Below, piece by piece: positions 27,848 to 32,216 of a stretch of 32,216 nucleotides of DNA (position 1 is the first letter of the stretch; every line of letters starts with the position of its first letter). The notes under the pieces were generated by a model. That model ran no database searches, was not told the DNA's origin, and saw only the letters and a list, made by a program, of their open reading frames with translations. Source of the stretch: Candidatus Aerophobetes bacterium Ae_b3b. GTDB taxonomy: Bacteria > Aerophobota > Aerophobia > Aerophobales > AE-B3A. The position numbers and the translations under genes were made by a program. The stretch is taken from assembly GCA_005223085.1 (NCBI GenBank), contig NJBP01000021.1:1-32216 (forward strand). The letters run 5' to 3'.

Positions 27848-29129
27848 GATCGTAACCAAGTTCTCAGCTGCCTTTGGTGAGTTCCTAAGCACCGGACCCA
27901 TTATCGTGGGTTCAGATACTCGTACATCAAATGAAATGTTCAGACTCTCTGTCCTTAGTGGTCTAATTTCCATAGGGTCTGAGGTTATCGATGTAGGTGT
28001 TTGCCCCACTCCTACCCTGCAGCTTATGGTAGAAAAACTCCATGCTAGCGGAGGTATCGCTATTAGTGGAAGCCACAATCCGGCAGAGTGGAACGCCTTA
28101 AAGTTCGTGAGATCTGATGGTCTTTTTCTTTACCCCGAGGAGGGAAAAAAAGTCATACAAATTTATAACAAAGATATGATAAAGCGAGCACCCTGGAATC
28201 ACCTGGGGAGGATTTACCAGGAAAACTCAGCCATAGAAAATCATTTGGATCAAGTCTTGAAAGTTGTAAATGAAAAAAAAATCAGAAGTAAAAAACTCAA
28301 AGTTGTTATAGATGCAGGTAATGGGGCGGGAGCGCTAATCAGCCCAAAGCTTTGCCAAAAGTTGGGATGCGAGGTAGTTTCCCTTAACTGTGAGCCTAAC
28401 GGTATCTTTGCCCGTCCCCCTGAGCCGATCCCTTCTCATCTACGGCAGCTTTCCGAAATAGTCAAATCTACCAGAGCAGATATCGGTTTTGCTCATGATG
28501 CTGATGCAGATAGAGTGGCTATAGTTACTGATAGGGGAGAAATTTTACCTGAGGATTATACTCTCTTAATGGCAGCTAAATTTTCCCTAGGTAAAAAGGC
28601 CGGATTGGTAGTCACAAACCTTTCCACCACCCAGGCTTTGGATGATGTAGCTGCCGAATTTAACTGCGCTGTTAAACGGACAAAGATAGGAGATGTTCAT
28701 GTATCCCGTTGTATGAAGGAAGAGAAGGCAGTAATAGGGGGAGAGGGGAATGGAGGAGTGATTATCCCTGAGGTTCATTACGCTCGGGATGGAATCGCTG
28801 CTATTGCCCTACTGCTTGATTATCTGACTGACACCAATGAACCGGTGTCAGAATTAGCTAACAAACTACCCCACTATTACATGGTAAAAAAAAAGCAAGC
28901 ATTCGCTGGACAAGATTTTTCATTGATTAAGAACAAATTAGAGGAGCAGTTCAAGCCCGAGAGTCTTGACTTTCTTGATGGGGTAAAAATTACCTTAGAG
29001 GACGGTTGGATTCATATAAGGCCTTCAGGTACGGAACCGGTGATTCGTATCATTACCGAAGCAAAAACCAAAAAAAGAGCGGAATCTCTCTACCAAATAG
29101 GGCTAGAGAAGATTAATGAGGTGGCTTAG
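27783..29129 (+). CDS. Phosphoglucosamine mutase / phosphomannomutase family
   Basis: SGVRGIVGEAL, GIAISGSHNPAEWNALKF, GFAHDADADRVAIV, GGEGNGGVI, IRPSGTEPVIRIITEA. Confidence 0.9.
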   Translation: MKTLMISVSGVRGIVGEALIPEIVTKFSAAFGEFLSTGPIIVGSDTRTSNEMFRLSVLSGLISIGSEVIDVGVCPTPTLQLMVEKLHASGGIAISGSHNPAEWNALKFVRSDGLFLYPEEGKKVIQIYNKDMIKRAPWNHLGRIYQENSAIENHLDQVLKVVNEKKIRSKKLKVVIDAGNGAGALISPKLCQKLGCEVVSLNCEPNGIFARPPEPIPSHLRQLSEIVKSTRADIGFAHDADADRVAIVTDRGEILPEDYTLLMAAKFSLGKKAGLVVTNLSTTQALDDVAAEFNCAVKRTKIGDVHVSRCMKEEKAVIGGEGNGGVIIPEVHYARDGIAAIALLLDYLTDTNEPVSELANKLPHYYMVKKKQAFAGQDFSLIKNKLEEQFKPESLDFLDGVKITLEDGWIHIRPSGTEPVIRIITEAKTKKRAESLYQIGLEKINEVA

Positions 29130-29195
29130 CGCCTCATTCCTTGGTAGGGAAGGAAATTCATCCCGAAGGGTGAGAGAAGACAAAGGGAAGGAAAA

Positions 29196-30248
29196 ATGGA
29201 TGTATACAATTTGCTAAAAGAGATGAAAGAAAAAGATGCCTCAGATCTACACATTATCTCTGGTATTGCTCCTACCTTTCGTATTGCCGGAGAGTTAAGA
29301 TCATGGTCGGGCGAGAAGATAACGCCTGAGCAGTCGAAATCTTTGATTTATTCCTTGATGACGGAGGAGCAAAAAAGCGAGTTTAAAAAAAAGTGTGAAT
29401 TAGACTTCTCCTTAACCATGGAAGGGATAGGGCGATTTAGAATAAATGCCCATTTTCAACAGAGGTCAGTGGCCGCAGCTATTAGACTCATTCCCGACCG
29501 CATCCTTTCCCTTTCTGCACTTAACCTTCCCTCCATCCTGGCTGACTTAGCTCTTAGACAGAAAGGTCTCATTCTGGTGACCGGGCCGGCTGGATGTGGA
29601 AAATCCACCACCTTAGCAACTATGGTGGAAATAATAAACGAGAAAAGGTCGGCTCACATTATCATTGTAGAAGATCCTATTGAATACGTGCATTGCCATA
29701 GAAAAAGTTTGATAGAACAAAGAGAAGTGGGAGCTGATACCCTTTCTTTTTCTGGTTCTTTAAGACATTCTCTTCGTCAGGATCCCGACGTTATCCTCAT
29801 TGGGGAAATGAGGGATTTAGATACCATTGCCATAGCCATTACTGCTGCTGAAACAGGACATCTAGTCCTGAGTACCTTGCATACTCCTGACGCTCCTCAG
29901 GCTATTGATCGAATCGTTGATGTCTTTCCTCCTTATCAGCAGTCTCAGATAAAAATGCAACTTTCAGGCACCTTGCAAGGAATAATTGCCCAAATCCTTC
30001 TTCCTAGAAAGAATGGGGAGGGAAGAGTTCCTGCAGTAGAGCTGTTAATCGCCACTCCCGCCGTAAGAAATCTCATTCGTATTGAAAAAACCCATCAATT
30101 ATATACCCTTATGCAGACAGGGGCCCAATTTGGGATGCAAACAATGGATCAGTCTCTGAAGAACCTGGTAAAAAGAGGATTGATAAGCTTTGAGACAGCT
30201 TTATCCAGAGCAAGGGATCCAAAAGGTTTTCAGGAATCATTAACCTAA
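29196..30248 (+). CDS. pilT: Type IV pilus retraction ATPase PilT
   Basis: KDASDLHIISGIAPTFRI, LVTGPAGCGKSTTLATMVEIIN, IIIVEDPIEYVH, LIEQREVGADTLSF, RQDPDVILIGEMRD. Confidence 0.92.
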   Translation: MDVYNLLKEMKEKDASDLHIISGIAPTFRIAGELRSWSGEKITPEQSKSLIYSLMTEEQKSEFKKKCELDFSLTMEGIGRFRINAHFQQRSVAAAIRLIPDRILSLSALNLPSILADLALRQKGLILVTGPAGCGKSTTLATMVEIINEKRSAHIIIVEDPIEYVHCHRKSLIEQREVGADTLSFSGSLRHSLRQDPDVILIGEMRDLDTIAIAITAAETGHLVLSTLHTPDAPQAIDRIVDVFPPYQQSQIKMQLSGTLQGIIAQILLPRKNGEGRVPAVELLIATPAVRNLIRIEKTHQLYTLMQTGAQFGMQTMDQSLKNLVKRGLISFETALSRARDPKGFQESLT

Positions 30249-30321
30249 GAATTGTCAAATGGTAGGAAATTCTGGTGTACTTGGTTCAAGCGGTAATACC
30301 AAAATAGAGTAAGGAGAACAT

Positions 30322-30762
30322 ATGAAATCGATAGCAAGGTGGTGGGAAAGGTGCATAATTGAAAAGGGGAAAGAGAGTCTTCTCTGGGCTTTTATTGCCT
30401 TTGCGACCAGCGTGTTGGTCTCCCGTGCAGTTGTTCTGGACGTTGAGAAGGGAAAGGCTATTTTCGGCTATCTTTACATTAAAGGTTACCACATCCATCA
30501 CTTTTACTTCGGGATACTTTTTTTGATACTCTCCAATTGGTTGGCCTTGATTAGATATAAAAGATTATACAGGAGAGTTTTTAAGAGAATTACCAGTGTG
30601 ATATTTGGAGGAGGTCTTGGGTTAGTTGTAGATGAGTTTGGACTCTTGTTGACCATGGAGTTTGGCCTTAAGGGGAACTACTGGGCTCCTCAATCCTATT
30701 ATGCTATAGGAGTAACAACTTTTCTCTTCTTAGGGAGTTTGCTGTTTTTGAAAGCAGATTAG
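30322..30762 (+). CDS. Uncharacterised integral membrane protein with HIHHFYFG and GLVVDEFG motifs
   Basis: AAGGAG RBS before ATG; several predicted TM helices by eye; conserved-looking His/Asp/Glu positions in TM contexts. Confidence 0.7.
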   Translation: MKSIARWWERCIIEKGKESLLWAFIAFATSVLVSRAVVLDVEKGKAIFGYLYIKGYHIHHFYFGILFLILSNWLALIRYKRLYRRVFKRITSVIFGGGLGLVVDEFGLLLTMEFGLKGNYWAPQSYYAIGVTTFLFLGSLLFLKAD

Positions 30763-30769
30763 CATAAAA

Positions 30770-31390
30770 ATGGGAAGAATTACCGCTATAAGTTCTCAGA
30801 GGAGAAATCCTGATAGATACTCTATCTTTATAGAGGGAGAGTTTGTCCTGGGCATTGATAAAAAGACAGTTGAGGATATGGACTTAAGAGTGGGAAAACT
30901 GGTAGATGAGAAGGATCTTAAGAAGATAACCTCTCAGGAAGAGTTAAATAAAGCCCAGGCCTATGCTCTCATGCTTTTAGGCTACCGGGAAAGGAGCTTG
31001 CGAGAAATAGAAATGAGGATGAGGCAGAAAGGATATGAGGAAAAACTGGTAGAGAAAGTTGTGAAATACCTGAAAGATCGAAATTTGATAAATGATAAGA
31101 GATTTACTCAACTATGGGCAGAAAGCCGTATAAAAAAAGGTTACGGCAGGTGGAGAATACAATCTGAGCTTGAGCAAAAAGGGGTGAATAGAGAGATAAC
31201 CGATGAGATCCTCAAGGATCTATATTCCGGAATTGATGAGGTCCAGGTGGCCTTAGATCTGGTTGAGAAAAAAAGATGGGTTTCGAAGGAACCACCGAGA
31301 CTCACTGAACGTGTTTCGAACCTATTGAGGCGGAGAGGCTTTTCTTTTGAAGTAATATCTAATGTGGTGGAGAAAATTCACAAAACCTAA
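30770..31390 (+). CDS. recX: Regulatory protein RecX
   Basis: AQAYALMLLGYRERSLREIEMRMRQKGYEEKLVEKVVKYLKDRNLINDKRFTQLWAESRIKKGYGRWRIQSEL. Confidence 0.88.
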   Translation: MGRITAISSQRRNPDRYSIFIEGEFVLGIDKKTVEDMDLRVGKLVDEKDLKKITSQEELNKAQAYALMLLGYRERSLREIEMRMRQKGYEEKLVEKVVKYLKDRNLINDKRFTQLWAESRIKKGYGRWRIQSELEQKGVNREITDEILKDLYSGIDEVQVALDLVEKKRWVSKEPPRLTERVSNLLRRRGFSFEVISNVVEKIHKT

Positions 31391-31393
31391 TTC

Positions 31394-31421
31394 TTGACAT
31401 GCTCCTCTGCTTTGCTATAAT
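31394..31421 (+). promoter_or_regulatory. Near-consensus sigma70 promoter upstream of tRNA-Lys fragment
   Basis: TTGACA (31394-31399), 16-nt spacer, TATAAT (31416-31421). Confidence 0.75.
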
Positions 31422-31434
31422 AGAAGGCCCAACA

Positions 31435-31477
31435 GAGCCGTTAGCTCAGCTGGTAGAGCATCGGCCTTTTAAGCCGA
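31435..31477 (+). pseudogene. 5' portion of tRNA-Lys (anticodon TTT), truncated after the anticodon arm
   Basis: GAGCCGT-TA-GCTC-AGCTGGTAGA-GAGC-like D arm, then TCGGC-CTTTTAA-GCCGA anticodon arm. No T arm (GGTTCGA) or ACGGCTC acceptor 3' strand follows within the window. Confidence 0.8.
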
Positions 31478-31553
31478 AAAAGCCAAATCCCAAAAGTAAG
31501 TCCAGAATCAGCAAACCTACCTCAGACAATCCTTCCGAGTGATTTTCATTGCC

Positions 31554-31573
31554 TACCAATTTGTACCAATTTG
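31554..31573. repeat. Two tandem copies of TACCAATTTG
   Basis: TACCAATTTG|TACCAATTTG read directly. Confidence 0.85.
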
Positions 31574-32216
31574 TATGATTTTTTATCTCACATGGACACT
31601 ATTTGGACACCAAAAATTTTGGTCAGAAAGAATCCAAATCCCAGTCTATGGTTCTCTAGTCTGATCGTAACAAGAACAGGCTGAAGTACTCAAATTCAGA
31701 GCTCTAGAACGGATAAGCACCTGAGTGGACGCAAAGACCTATCAGTCAATAGCTTTGCTCTCACACAGATTTGTCGTCTCCTGTATAAAGGGCGACATTG
31801 AGCGTCTTCCTTTAACTAAAGACCTTATTTTCTCTTCCAACATTTTACCTCCAACAATTTTATTTTTGAGGAAATTTAAGTTGGTTTACGGGTAGACATT
31901 CAAGGGCAAGATTTTTAAGGTGCAAAACTCTGTAATGTAGAATTATAAAGTATTTCGGGATTTTTGCAAGATGTTTGTAGCACTCTTTAAGAAGATCCTT
32001 TTGATAAATTGAGAATTAAATTATAGACATTGCCAGTAGTATCTATAATAATCTTTGCAAAATAATATCTCATATTGGATCGCAGAAGACGTTTTTCCTA
32101 TCCTGGTAGGGATTATCCTTACCTTCTCTTACCGTCTCCCGCACCCTTGTTACTGGAATATATGCACTATTTTACCCTGGAGCTGATGAGGTGAATTTGT
32201 CCAAGAATCCCCCTGC

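Noticed and set aside
32060-32216. Short minus-strand frame (AYIPVTRVRETVREGKDNPYQDRKNVFCDPI) near the right edge
   Set aside because: Looks mildly coding-like but is about 30 codons, has no start/RBS or family match visible, and is cut by nearby stops; not supportable.

Overview
The window looks like chromosomal DNA from an uncultured diderm bacterium. It is mostly housekeeping operons: proB, era, spoVG, ispE, pyrE, gltX, glnS, rplM, punA, ileS, lspA, lgt, rluD-like, acpP, fabF, rnc, glmM-like, pilT and recX. Features beyond ordinary CDSs: (i) a cyclic-di-GMP-I (GEMM) riboswitch with an intrinsic terminator at the left edge, upstream of a 5'-truncated CsgG-like reading frame; (ii) orphan V-type ATPase subunits C and F; (iii) an unlisted 29-codon, extremely basic ORF resembling the AURKAIP1/COX24 (mS38/bS22-like) family; (iv) a GluRS - tRNA-Gln(CUG) - GlnRS - PfkB kinase - tRNA-Glu(CUC) - L13 cluster in which the gltX frame runs through the whole tRNA-Gln gene, with an A7 slippery run whose -1 frame stops 3 nt before the tRNA; (v) a tRNA-Lys(UUU) gene with a strong promoter that is broken after its anticodon arm, followed by short direct and inverted repeats, suggesting an integration or recombination junction at the right edge. 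No CRISPR array, rRNA or intact transposase was seen. All identifications are by eye from motifs and translations; no searches were run.
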